DNA of 64,000 nucleotides, taken from assembly GCA_000727475.1 (NCBI GenBank), contig KL647318.1, positions 1,204,316-1,268,315 on the forward strand. Reading direction: 5' to 3'. Positions 1-11,087 of the stretch are shown here, piece after piece. A program made the position numbers and the translations under genes. The notes under the pieces were generated by a model. The model ran no database searches. It was given only the letters and a program-made list of their open reading frames with translations, and was not told the origin of the DNA. This DNA is from Sarcocystis neurona. Lineage: Eukaryota; Apicomplexa; Conoidasida; Eucoccidiorida; Sarcocystidae. The first letter of the stretch is position 1. Each line of letters opens with the position of its first letter.

Positions 1-490
1 GGATAGAGACATGGAGACCGAAGGAGACACAGAGACGGGGGGAGAGACGGAGACAGGAAACACACAGACAGAGGAAGACACAGAAGCAGAGGGAGACACG
101 GAGACGGGGGAGACACGGAGACAGAGGGAGACCGAAGCAGACACGGAGACAGGGGGAGACATTGGGACAGAGGGAGACACACAGACAGAGGGAGACACAG
201 AAGCAGAGGAAGACACAGAAGCAGAGGGAGAGACGGAGATGGGAGGAGACCGAAGCAGCCACGGAAACCGAAGGAGACACCGAGACCGAAGGAGACGCCG
301 ATATCGGAGGAGACACGGAGACAGGGGGAGACACGGAGGTCGGAGGAGACACGGAGATGGAGGTTGACCGAAGGACACACACAGAAGCAGAGGGAGAGAC
401 GGACACAGAAGGAGACGCAGAGATTGGAGGAGACACGGAGACAGAAGGAGACACGGAGACAGGGGGGAGACACAGAGAGAGAGACAGATA
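1..490. repeat. GGAGACAC-type degenerate satellite
   Basis: This stretch is built from imperfect copies of GGAGACAC separated by short GGAGAC, CAGAGG or GAAGCAG variants, giving a loose 6/12/18-base periodicity. All copies lie in the same orientation, so the plus strand is strongly purine-rich. Frames stay open because the unit length is a multiple of three (Glu/Thr/Asp-rich in one frame), but no non-repetitive protein sequence is visible, so I do not call a gene. The left edge of the window cuts the array. Confidence 0.85.
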
Positions 491-849
491 GAGAGAGAAG
501 CATGCGTGTATGTATAGATGTGAATACGGTTGTATGTATATGGATAGATATAGAGAGAAGCACCTTGTTGAGTATGAATATATAGGTGCTGGCACTTGTG
601 TGAAGAAGAGGGGTGGGACTCGAGGCGAGTGCAGGTTGAAGACGTCTGCGATGGGGGGGCTGCTGATTTGCGTCGCAGGCGAGTGCAGGGAAGTACGCTG
701 CTGCTGCTGCGTGGAGAAGTCTCGCGAAATTTCTGCTGCTGCAGCAGAGAACAAGCAGCAGCTGCCTCCTCCTCCTCCTCCGTCACTGCCGCGGCGCTGC
801 TGCTGCTGCACTCCGCGCCCGCTTCTTCGACCCCTCCTGTACGCGTCGG
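491..849. other. Unassigned, with short CTG/CTC-rich patch
   Basis: A transition zone. It begins with GTATAG/GTATGT low-complexity sequence and contains a CTGCTG/CTCCTC-rich patch around 690-830. No open frame here has credible non-repetitive content on either strand. Confidence 0.5.
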
Positions 850-2780
850 CCACCTGCAGCAGCAAACTTACAATATATTCATATGTTCGTGTTTGTATAT
901 ATGTGTATGTATCTCTTCATGTTTGTTGCATGCTGTCCACCTCTTCAAAAGGCCCAAAAGAATCACACAAACATACCCCCCTCTATTCATACGTACATGG
1001 ATAGATATCTGTATCTATCCCCACCTCTACTACATATACAGGTATGTGTATGGGGTGTGTATCCATCTATATATGGATATGTGTGTGTCTGTCTGTGTGT
1101 TTATATACGTATATATATGTATGGGTGTATATTTATTTGTATATATATACATATATAGGCCTGTGCACCTTCACATATATATATGTGTGTATGTCTCCCT
1201 CTCTGTTTGTGTGTGTATATATAGGTACATATGCGTGTGTATCTGTACGTATGTATAGATCCATATATATATGTGTATTTGCTGGTTTGTATCTCTTTCT
1301 TTCTATATATGTATGTATATATATGTATATGAATGTGTCTCTGTCTGTATGTGTGTATATACACACATATATATATACCCATGTATGTGTGTAGGTATAT
1401 GGAGGTATATATGTATTTGTCTCTTTTTGTGTGTCACTGTGTCTAGGTTTGCATGCATGCGTATATATATGAATGCCGGTAGGTCTGTGTGTGTGTGTGT
1501 GTATTTGTGAAGGAGAGGCGGGTGTATATCTGCACGTGTAGGTGGGGGTGGTTTGGCGCATGCAGTTTCGGGAGGGGACCAGCAAGGGAGGATGGAAGGG
1601 GAACTTGCGCGTGCGTGTGTGTGCTGCTCCCTTCGCAGAGTTGCTGCTGCAGCTCCGCCTTCCTCGCGCGCATGCGTCGCTCTTGCTGTATGTGTGTAGG
1701 TATATACCTCCACAGATATTTACACAGAGATACATCACACGCCCACACATACATACATACACATACGCACATATATATACATCATTAAATCTATCTATTT
1801 ATCCTTCTCTCTTTCTCTCGATACATATATAAGACACACAGAGACACACATAAATGTGTACGTACATATACCTACATATACCAACATATACTCACACATA
1901 CATAGGCATATATATGTACATATAGACGGAGACACATTCGCAAATGTTCTTCGCAAATGTATATCTGTAATCTGTTCGTCTCTCTTATATTTGCCCAAAC
2001 GTTTGTCCATATGTGCTGCTGCTCGTATCGATATATATGTGTGAGTATGTCTCTTCAGAGATATAGACATACATATGTATATATCTATTTGCTCATGCAT
2101 ATATACATAGAAAGAAAGGTAGACAACATATATATATGTGTGTAGCTGTCTACTTACATATATATCGGGATAGAGAAAAGGATAAATAGGGGGATTTACT
2201 GATGTATATATGTGCGCATATATGTGTGTGTGTGTGTGGTATCTCTGTGTGTCTAGGCATACATACATACATACGTGCATGCATATATATATATGTGTGT
2301 CGGTACCTATGTGTGTATATATATATGCAGAGAGAGAAGAAAAGAGATGGATACGCATCGATTTATCAATCTGTAGACATGCCGCATAGCTGTCTACATA
2401 TGCACATGCTTATGTATATGTACGTATCGCTAGCCAGCTACATATGGACACGCGTATGTATATCCCTCATATATTTCTACCTGCATGCAGGCCTCTCTAT
2501 ATATGTGTGTGCATGCCCCTATCTATATCTCTCCCCATACGTTTGCACAAATATATAGAGAGAGAGGAGGAGAGATTCACTAATATATGCATATATGTAT
2601 GTAGATACATACATACGTATATAGACGACAGCAGTGACCGCGATATATGTCTCCATATAAATACGTGCATGTATATGCGTATTTATCTTCCGTATCTTCA
2701 AATCATGTATGCATACACACATATCTGTGTGTACCCGTATGTGCATGTGTATATGTGTGTGTGTGTGTGAATATCTGTTC
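850..2780. repeat. TATATG/TGTG-rich low-complexity tract
   Basis: Nearly two kilobases of alternating TA, TG and CA steps (TATATGTGTG, TGTATGTATA, CATACATACA), with one GC-rich interruption near 1540-1690. Open frames are Ile/Tyr/Val/Cys/His-rich translations of the dinucleotide pattern on both strands. I see no gene. Confidence 0.85.
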
Positions 2781-3330
2781 TCCAAAAACGTACGAATCTC
2801 ACGTACACGTGCATATGCATGCACATGCATGCACATGCATGCATGACTTCTGCCCCTTCTCCAGAGAGAGGGAGGGCAGCGAACCACCGGGACGGCGAGC
2901 AGCCCGGCTCAATGCTGCTGAGCTTCCCGGGCAGCATCATCCCCCCGCTGACGACCCCCGTGAAAGAGGGGGGGGGGGCGCTGTTCCCCGTCTCTTTTCG
3001 AACTGCAGGAGGTCTGCCGATATATATGTGTGTGTGTACGTCTCCGGAAGCCCGTGCCAACCCCCCCCTCAGACGAATAAAAAGCGGGCATTTTTGGAGA
3101 GATTCACCCTTCCTTGGCGGGCGTCTCACGCTGGCTGCTGCGGGAAGTCCACCTGTCGCTGCGTCTCGCTGGGGGCGTGGGAGGAGAGGAGGAGGAGGAC
3201 TACATATACGAGGCTGCCGCATGCAGGCGCATGCACGGCAGCAGGGGGGAGGGGTTTCCTCTTCTTCTCTTCTGCGCAACACACTTCGGGGGAAACCACT
3301 CGCACAAACAAATAGACACGCACGCACACA
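2780..3330. other. GC-rich island, no confident gene
   Basis: A GC-richer island between low-complexity tracts. Overlapping open frames of about 200 residues exist on both strands, but neither shows a recognisable domain or a composition clearly better than the other. It may contain an exon; I cannot choose strand or frame. Confidence 0.3.
2811..2844. repeat. GCACATGCAT 10-bp tandem repeat
   Basis: Three consecutive 10-bp units (GCATATGCAT then two GCACATGCAT) followed by GCATG. Each unit contains the palindrome ATGCAT. Confidence 0.85.
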
Positions 3331-3720
3331 TGCAGAGAAGGAAAGACGTGTTCACCCGTGTGTCTGTATATCCAATATACAGAGATACGTGTATATATAT
3401 GCGTACATACATAGATATATGTGCCTCCTCACGCATGCATACGTATATATAGGTGTATACATATAAAGGCGTACACAAGTAGTGTACGATTATTTATATA
3501 CGTGTACATAGATATATATATGTCTGCATGCATGTGTAGGAGGTGAGGATACACACATAGACATATATATATGTCTGCATGCGTATAGAGAGATGAAGAC
3601 GTACACAAATGTAGATTTGTCTATATACACGTGTACGTGCATATATACAAATGTATGTGTAGCTGGTGAGTATATTCTCTTTGCGTCCAACACATACAAA
3701 TGTGTCTGTGTGTGTATGTA
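3331..3720. repeat. TATATG/CATGCA low-complexity tract
   Basis: The same kind of TATATG, ACACAT and TGCATG sequence as at 850-2780, resuming after the GC-rich island. Two similar segments around 3525 and 3572 (both ATATATATGTCTGCATGC) suggest local duplication. No gene seen. Confidence 0.7.
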
Positions 3721-3817
3721 GAAAGTGAGACAGAAGCACGGAGACGGAGACGGAGACACCGTTGCATGCGTGGGGTGCCTGTGCAGGGGGACTTTTGTCA
3801 GCATGCTCGTCACGTCT

Positions 3818-4288
3818 CTACTCGTTTCTCTCAATTTTTGTGGGGTGGGGACGCTGCTCGCAGGTTGCTGCTTGAACGAAGTTTGCGAAGAAGCGCGAGG
3901 ATATCTGGTGCTTTGCAGCCCACTCTTCCTCCCTCAACTTCGGCAGTTTTTGCTGCTGCTGCGTCTCGTCTCCGTCTCCTATGCAGGCGGCCGTCTCCCG
4001 CTGCTGCTGCAGCCTGCCAGACGCCACCTGCGCTCCTCCTCTCCCGGCCACTCTTCTTCCTGCTCCTCCTCCTCCTATTCGTCGTCTTCTTTTCCGTGCT
4101 CCTCTTCTCCTTCTTGCTGGTCTTCTTCTATCTCCTCCTTGTCGAGCAGCAGCAGCAGCAGCACGGGGGACGGGGAAAGGACGCGACCGCCGCAGCAGCA
4201 GCACCGGGGATGTGGGGGACAGCGGGAGCAGGAGCAGCAGCAGGAGCAGCAGAGGACGACGAAGAAGAAGGAAGAGGAAGAGACTCAC
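3818..4288 (-). CDS. Hypothetical protein, low confidence
   Basis: A 156-residue frame. The N-terminus is Leu-rich and hydrophobic (residues 2-30), like a signal or anchor segment. The middle is Arg/Gly/Ala low complexity from CTG-type repeats, and the C-terminal 50 residues are of ordinary complexity, including QQQQKLPKLREEEW and RFFANFV. That last part is why I prefer this strand. The plus strand has a competing Leu-rich frame over the same bases (3700-4335) with a charged tail. No family recognised, and introns or other ends are possible. Confidence 0.2.
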   Translation of the reverse strand: MSLFLFLLLRRPLLLLLLLLLPLSPTSPVLLLRRSRPFPVPRAAAAAARQGGDRRRPARRRRGARKRRRRIGGGGAGRRVAGRGGAQVASGRLQQQRETAACIGDGDETQQQQKLPKLREEEWAAKHQISSRFFANFVQAATCEQRPHPTKIERNE

Positions 4289-4439
4289 GAAAACAGCAAG
4301 GAGAGCGAGCAGCAGCTGCTGCTGAGTTCATTTGAAGAAGTTGTGTGGTCCACCTACCAAGTCCGGCTGCGCGTATGGGTAGACTACCGCGTCTTAAAAT
4401 TCATTCTCTCGTGAAGCGTCCTACTCGACAACTTCTCCG

Positions 4440-4677
4440 CAGAAGAGAACAGAAAGGGATGAGATGAGGGAAAAGGGAAGGACTTCCAGAAGAAACTCAA
4501 CAGATGCTCGGATGACATGCATGTGTATACCTCGAGCGTGTAACAGCTTCGTCTTGTGTCTTTGCATGCACCTATACATATATATATATATATGTGTATG
4601 TAGGTTTTCCTGTAAATCCGTCGTCCACTTGTATATACGTATAGACAGAGAAAGCGAGGGAGAAAGGGAGAGACGTG

Positions 4678-4713
<36 letters not shown>

Positions 4714-5440
4714 TGTGTTTCTATACAAGTATACATATATATGTACGTATATATATACATATATGTTTATATATGTGAAATGAAGATATAAACGGACGTC
4801 TATTGATACTACATGTATTTCTACATATATATATATACATGTGTAAGTGCAGACGTATATATAGGCATATATGTAGAGAGAGAGGGAGATGAGCGCCTGT
4901 TAGTATATATTTCTATCTATGTGTCTACAACTATACACATATATATATATATATATACATCAAGGAAGACTGCGCACATGTATGTATATATGTATGTATG
5001 TATATTATATATATATGTAAGATATGTGTAAACGTATGTGAATATATGCGTGTGTATGTGTGTCGGTGTATACCTCTGCATGCATGTTTCCGCGTTTGTA
5101 TTTCTGCTGCTGCGACGTGGTGTTCTCCGGTTCCACAACTTCACTTTTGAACCTTCTTTTGTCAAGCTGTAGCCTTCTGTCCTACGTATATATGATACAT
5201 GTATATAAGTGGGTTAATTTATGAATATAAATGTATAGACACATAGGCTTATACATGTGTGTATGCCACTCCACATATACATATATGTATGTGGATGCGT
5301 TCCTGTGTATGAATGCCTTTCTCTGTCCGTATACGTGGACGTGGGCTAACGCATGCATATATATGTGTGTGTATGTGGATATATTTTGCTGTTCGTCTTT
5401 CTTGTTGTTTTTCTGCGTACATATTGATGTATTTTGTATG
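4440..5440. repeat. TATATG and (AT)n low-complexity tract
   Basis: AT/TG-rich low-complexity DNA including a pure 30-bp (AT)15 run at 4681-4710 and shorter (AT)n runs near 4580, 4740 and 4940. No credible coding sequence. Confidence 0.75.
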
Positions 5441-6110
5441 GACATGGGGCGCCAGAAAACGACGGCCACGTGTGGGCGGATGGCGAGTGAGAGGGCGGCG
5501 CTCCGCGTCTGCTGGTGCGACCTCTCCACACACGTTGTGGGGTGTACGTACACCGCGCGTCGATCGCGCAAAAAGAGGTGGTGTACGTAAGCCGTATAGA
5601 GACCTTGAGGCTAGCAAAGGGTCTGTTGTCTGCGGATGCTCGCAGAGAGCGGCGCAGCGGAAAAGGCAGACACACACAGGCACACACGAAGCCACTGACG
5701 CAGACGTGGCGGGGGATGTCTCTCTGCATGAGGCAGCAGCACACATCAGAAGAAGAAAAAGGAAGCCATCACATTTGTGTGTGGGGGAGACAGGACCCTT
5801 CCGTCCATGTCGGAAGAGGGCCACGGAGCAAAAATTTCACACAACGACGTACAGAAGCGATACAGAAACTTCACACAACGACCTTGAGAAGCGGAGACTG
5901 TTGTTACGCACCAGGGACGCGTGCGCTGGCACGCACTTACGCTGCCACCCTCGCCACCGGGACACTGATTTCGGCGACGAGGCCTTTGCTACTGCTCCTG
6001 CTGCTGCTGCAATGACACACGCAGCTGACACACTTCTGCTTCCGGAGAGACATACGCGGCTGGCACGCTTTTGCTGCTGCTGCTGCTGCTAGCGTCTGCA
6101 GCTGCTATCC
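5441..6110. other. Unassigned moderately complex segment
   Basis: More balanced composition than its flanks. A plus frame of about 250 residues and a minus frame of about 190 residues overlap it, neither recognisable. A short direct repeat, TTCACACAACGAC, occurs near 5835 and 5870. The palindrome GTGTACGTACAC lies at 5542-5553. I cannot assign a gene. Confidence 0.3.
5542..5553. repeat. Palindrome GTGTACGTACAC (left copy)
   Basis: A perfect 12-bp palindrome with G before and C after, making a 14-bp perfect palindrome. A half site, GTGTACGTAAG, lies about 38 bp downstream. The same 12-mer recurs in the right-hand repeat-rich block and once at 29543-29554. Function unknown. Confidence 0.6.
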
Positions 6111-6890
6111 CACACGTTGTTGTCCCGACTTGTATACATGTTATATGTATATGTATGTGCTGCTTCTGTAGCAGCTCGTGGCATATCTAGACGTGTATCC
6201 CCGACATCTTGTCGCTGCTGCTGCTGTTGCTGGTGTCGCGGGACTACCTCCTCTAAGAAAGTACACATATATGCGTATATGCTCCTGCTGCGGCGATACC
6301 CACGTGCGACAACGGAGTGTGTAAGTTGCTGCGGCTCCGGCTGCCCTTGCTGCTGCCGTTAGTGCTGCCGCTTGTGCTGCAAGCGGCACCCGCAGGAATT
6401 TGTGTTGTCCCCCTCACGCTGCTGTTGCTACTCCTGCCAAGGCGACGCAGCACCTCCGTCGCGTTTACTACTGCTGCTGCTGCTGTTACTGCAAGCACGC
6501 CGCCGGAAGGCAACGTAGAGCGTGGCGCTGCTGCTGGCAAGCAGCTGCAGCGTCTCTTTCCGGCAGTATTCGTGATGCTGCTGTCAAAACGACTGCAGTT
6601 TTCAGAACTTCTGCCTGCTGCTGCACCAGAATGCAGCGACAGGTGCACTTCCTGCTGCTGCTGGCCTTGTTCCCGGAGGACACGCCGTTCTCACACGTGG
6701 TTTGCTCCTCCTGCTGCAGTTCGCCCTTCCACTGCAAGTCTGTATGGAACTTTACAAATCACCGCTACAGCCGCTACAGCAAGAAGCCTTCACAGGGTAT
6801 ACATATATGCATCTATATCCATATATATATATTCAAAGTGTGCAAGCGCCTCCGGTTAAGGCCGCTGGGGCTGCAGGAGGCGCACCTCTC
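6111..6890. other. CTG-rich segment, coding status unclear
   Basis: CTGCTG triplets dominate, and hydrophobic Leu-rich (plus) and Ala/Ser-rich (minus) frames overlap. A plus frame from 6317 begins with a very hydrophobic Leu-rich stretch resembling a signal sequence, but no family is recognisable and the pattern is what CTG repeats give by chance. Confidence 0.25.
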
Positions 6891-7272
6891 TCACTGCCCT
6901 TCGAAATTTCTACCTGTTGAACAATACGACAGCAGGTAGTCATCTGTCTCTTGCCGCAGCTCTGCAAAGGCACGCGGCCGCAACTCCCGCATCAAAAATC
7001 CGGCGGATTCTGCTGGGGCAACACCGACACGGATGCTGCTGCTACAACCACACGATGCCACGTATACGGCACACGAGTCAAGTTCGTCGGGTCTGCGTCT
7101 CTTCCTGGCGCTGCGGCAACACCCAGAGAAGCTCCTTGGTTTAATGTGGTGCTGGTGCTGCACTTGCGTGCACATGTCAAACAGCCGTAATCACTCATAA
7201 GTAGGCATCCTTTTGAAGAGGATGTTGCTGCTGTGTACAACACAAAAAGGTTTATTCGAGTAGATAACTAGA

Positions 7273-7845
7273 CTAATCTATACCAAAATTGACATGTGTG
7301 TGCTGCTGCAACCAGCCAAGCGGCGGTAAGCTCTCCGGCATGACGTGGAATGAAACGCGCAGCTTTTCGCTTCCGTCGCTTTTACGGAGAATGTAATAGT
7401 ACGCGTGTACAGAGACACTCGAAGTAGTGCACCACTTACGCTGCTGCTGCTCCTCCATCCGGGGGAATCACGGGGGAAGCTGATCTGTAAAGCCAACAGC
7501 AGATATCCAGATTCTACGGCACTACGTTCCTTGCTGTCGCTGCTGCTGCCGCCTCTGCAGGCGCACGTAGATCGACCTCGAACGAAACGAGGGACAATTA
7601 CAGAACTGAGGCTGCTGCTGCGATAGCTGCAGCGCGACGCACAACACTTCAACAGTCTGTTTGGTCACAGACTGATTCAGCAGCCACATGCTGCTGAAGT
7701 TCGACTGGGCTGCGTTCCACGCTGCTGCAGCTGCTCCAACTGCCAGGAGGCAGGAGACCGACAAGGACAGCAAGCTAGTTGTTGTTTTTCGCTGCTGGTG
7801 CCGGGCCGTTGTCGAGCCTGCTGCAGCAGGAAAAGTGACCAGCAT
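7273..7845 (-). CDS. Possible secreted protein, exons unresolved
   Basis: Two minus-strand segments look protein-like. From 7845 a frame opens with a Met, a basic stretch and a hydrophobic core (SLSVSCLLAVGAAAAA) consistent with a signal peptide, followed by WNAAQSNFSSMWLL with possible N-glycosylation sites. At 7273-7440 another frame ends with VHAYYYILRKSDG and FHVMPESLPPLGWL before a stop. They are in different frames and would need an intron between them. Eimeria genomes carry many small secreted surface-antigen genes of this size, but I could not match the diagnostic cysteine pattern, so no function is claimed. Confidence 0.25.
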
Positions 7846-7849
7846 GTCG

Positions 7850-9800
7850 CCGCGTCTCAGGTGGTAATTGAAGTAAATCAGTTCGTATAAACCTATTCTC
7901 CGAAAGGGAAGAATTCGCCTGAAAGCATGCTTACGTACATGTATACTGGTGATACAACACTTTCTGTGTCCACCACGTCAGATGTACAATGTACACAAAA
8001 TATGCAAAGGCTCTACACGTTTACATGATCGTCCTTCAAGATGAACATAGACCAGCTCCACGCATGCCTGCTGCTCAGTATACAGGTCCTTGCCTGCTTT
8101 TACTTGATTTTTGCCCATGGACTTCCTTAGACGGTAAACAATCGGCATGTTTGCGAGTGCATATATATCTATTGAACTAGCTGCTATGTGTGTACATAGG
8201 CGATAACATGTCTCTGTATATATATATATATATACATACGTGGGTGGCGGTTCGATCATGCGTTTGCAGGGATTAGATACGGTATGGTGTGCGACAGTAA
8301 ACGTATGTATACGTGTGTGTAAAAATTTGTGCCTGTATCTGCCTGTACGTATGTATATTTATGTGTGTACATATGCATATCTTCGTAGCTACACGACCTC
8401 GTACATCTAATGTGTACGTAGGTAGTCTTGCGCCGGCGTCACATTTGCATGTTTCTACAGCGAGGGCATGCATGTGGTGCCTCGAGTACATTCAGGTCTC
8501 GGTGTGCGTCGCCTGGCCCTTGCAAGGGGGAGAAGTAAAATACGTTAGAACTGACGTTCGTGCTGTTTTAAGCGTAGGGGGGACAGTTGTGTGCATCCAC
8601 ACGCATCCGTCTCTACCTGTTCATTCGCGTGCTTGGGGTGCGCGTCCAGGGACGCGGTGTTTGCATGTCTACGAGCATGTCTACACATGCGTGTTTCGCG
8701 CAGTGTATGCACGTCCACGTACGTGTCTACATGTTTATATTTGTCTGCGAGTACGTGTATACAGATCTGACCGTCCGCATCCATGTACAACGCCTCAGCC
8801 ACATGCATGTGCTCATGTGTGAACATGTGCGCGCGCGTGTGTCTGTGATTGCAGACATATATTTGCGCATGTGCGAGAGCAGCAAGCATGTGCGAGTGTA
8901 TACCTATGCATGGATGTGCGTACGCATAGGACAATATCCCTCGGCGTGCAGTACTACCCGGCCTGGTGTCTACCCCTGAGTGTATCCGCTGGCCCGCCCG
9001 TTTTCTCTGTACACTCTCAGTAACGTGTCTGTGGGCTGACATCTTTGTTGATTACTGTTTACGTCACCGCTGACTATCTGAGACGTGTGCGTGTCTGCCG
9101 AAATTAAGAGGCTCAGATAATACTCAAGTGTATCTGACCCTGTGTCCGTCTACGGTGTCTACACGAAGATGGCCCCCTGCTCGTGTGTGTGTCAGCACTC
9201 CCGAGGCTGGTGAAAGACACGTGCCTGTCAGCCTCTGTGCGTGTCTGACCTTATGTGTCTACACACGCCCGTCCACGTGTCTTCAGACATGTTGCCGTGC
9301 GTACTTTTCCGCCCTCTCCCTCTCCTTCTCAAAATCTGTCTGTACGTAGAATATACGTGCTTGTGTACGCAAATACATTTTCCCTCGTCGACAGCTAAGT
9401 AGATGTATGGACTTCAGTCACACAGGCGTTTGTATAACACGTCTGTATCTGCGTAAATGTGCGTGCCTCTCAACGTGTGTGGGGGGGGTTGTCCGGGCGT
9501 GGATGGACTTCCGCGGCGCAGGTCTCGGCCAAAAACCACCAGCGGAGTGTCCACGCCAATGCGGCAAACAAACAAGTGGTGTGGGGCTGGGTTGAAGCGT
9601 GTAGACAAACATTAGAATGTGGCGGGTGCGGGATTCTTTTCTTCGTCGGAGTTGTAGAGGAGACGGAGAGGCGCACTGCTGAATTCGTGAGAGACGGGCC
9701 AGCGGAAGAACTCATCTTCGAAAAAACGCATCTACTGCGAGTCACTTTCTCTTACCGAATAAGAAAGCCTTCTACTTTTCCTCCTCTCACGATGTATAAT
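7850..9800. other. Unassigned; GTGTCTAC/ACGTGT-rich
   Basis: No convincing gene. From about 8300 to 9400 the sequence repeatedly uses GTGTCTAC, ACGTGTC and GTACGT words without a fixed period. An (AT)n run lies at about 8216-8236. Frames of 130-170 residues on both strands overlap and read as Val/Cys/Thr/His-rich translations of these words. Confidence 0.5.
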
Positions 9801-9843
9801 CCTTCGAAAGTCTTTTTGCATGCATTTGTAAGTCTATCTGCCT

Positions 9844-10298
9844 CTGTGTGTGTGTGTATGTGTGTCTGTATGCATGTGTGTATGTACGTGTGTATATGTG
9901 TGCGTGTGTGTATATAGGCGTATATATATATATATATATACATGTGCGTGTGTATATGTAAATGTATGTATGCGTGTGTACATGTGTGTGTGTGTATATT
10001 TGTATACATACATATGTATATATATATGTGTATAAATATGTGTGTATGTGTATAGATATACAGGTGTATGTGTATTTGTGTGTATGTGTGTATGTATGCA
10101 TGTCTGTGTACGTGTATATATATATGTATGTATAAATACGTGTGTAAGTGTATATAGGTGTGTGTGTATGTGTACGTATGTATGTGAATGTGTGCACATG
10201 TGTATACATACATATATATACATATATATATATATATATGTGCGCATGTGTATGTATATATATACATATGTAGGTGTATGTGTGTGTGTGTGTGTGCG
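9844..10298. repeat. Alternating purine-pyrimidine TG/TA tract
   Basis: About 455 bp made almost only of TG, TA, CG and CA dinucleotide steps (TGTGTATGTG, TATATATATA, GTGCGTGTG). Several frames of 130-180 residues (Tyr/Ile/His/Thr on minus, Cys/Val/Tyr on plus) run through it purely because of the dinucleotide pattern. Not coding in my view. Confidence 0.85.
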
Positions 10299-11087
10299 CT
10301 GGTGTGTTCGTGGGAAGAAAAAGTGACGTCACGCTTGTCTCGAGAAAAAGTGTCTTCCTCTTTTTGTCCGTCGCATGAGGGAGGACACCAGACTGTCGCG
10401 TCTCGATCGAAAAGTGCCCTCCTTCATCGATTTTTTTAGTTCGCTAGCGCACCGCTCGTCTTTTTCGCTCGCTTCGTACAGAAGCTCCCGGCCGAAGAAG
10501 TGTCACGCAGGTGTGTGGAGTGCATGTGGACTGCCGAGCACAACTCAACGCTAACTGCGCTTCTGATCCCCGTCGTCCTTCTTCAAAATCCCCCGTGTTT
10601 GCTGCTGCAGACACCTTTGTGAAACTGCTCGCTCTTTTTCGCCGCGCCCGGCGACGTTTCTGTCTATCCGTCCCACAAAAGTAGACACGCCGTCGCGTTG
10701 TTCTTCCACTCACACGCGTGTCCTCTCCCCACGTTTGTTTTCTGCGAACAAATCTTCTCCACCCTGCTGCCCGCAGACACACATGCGCGTGCGTCGACTT
10801 CTTGGGTAGACAAGGAGAGTTTGTACCCACGCGTCCACACACATACGCGTATATCCACGGCTGCAGGGACGCATAGTAGACCGGTGCACACATATGTAAA
10901 ATACGCCTGCAAAGAGGAGGAACTTTCTCACACGTAAATGCGTTAATACTATCAAAAAGTCACGTGTGCACGCGTGCAAATCCCGGTCGCGGGGAGCGAC
11001 CCTTCTTGATAACGCGCAGCAGCAACACAAGCTGTGGTGGCACCTGCTGCGTGATTGAAGTGTCTCATCATTTTGACTTCCCTATAC
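10299..11087. other. Intergenic / 3' flank of EMC10-like gene
   Basis: Mixed-composition sequence downstream of the minus-strand gene ending at 11088. A 149-residue minus frame (10444-10893) crosses it without recognisable features. It may include 3' untranslated sequence. Confidence 0.35.

Noticed and set aside
1..490. Thr/Glu/Gly-rich frames that might be a repetitive surface protein
   Set aside because: Three frames are open at once from the same satellite and none leads into unique sequence.
9752..10332. Minus-strand frames of 137-181 residues rich in Tyr, Ile, His and Thr
   Set aside because: They are translations of the TG/TA dinucleotide tract; every frame is open for the same reason and there is no non-repetitive content.
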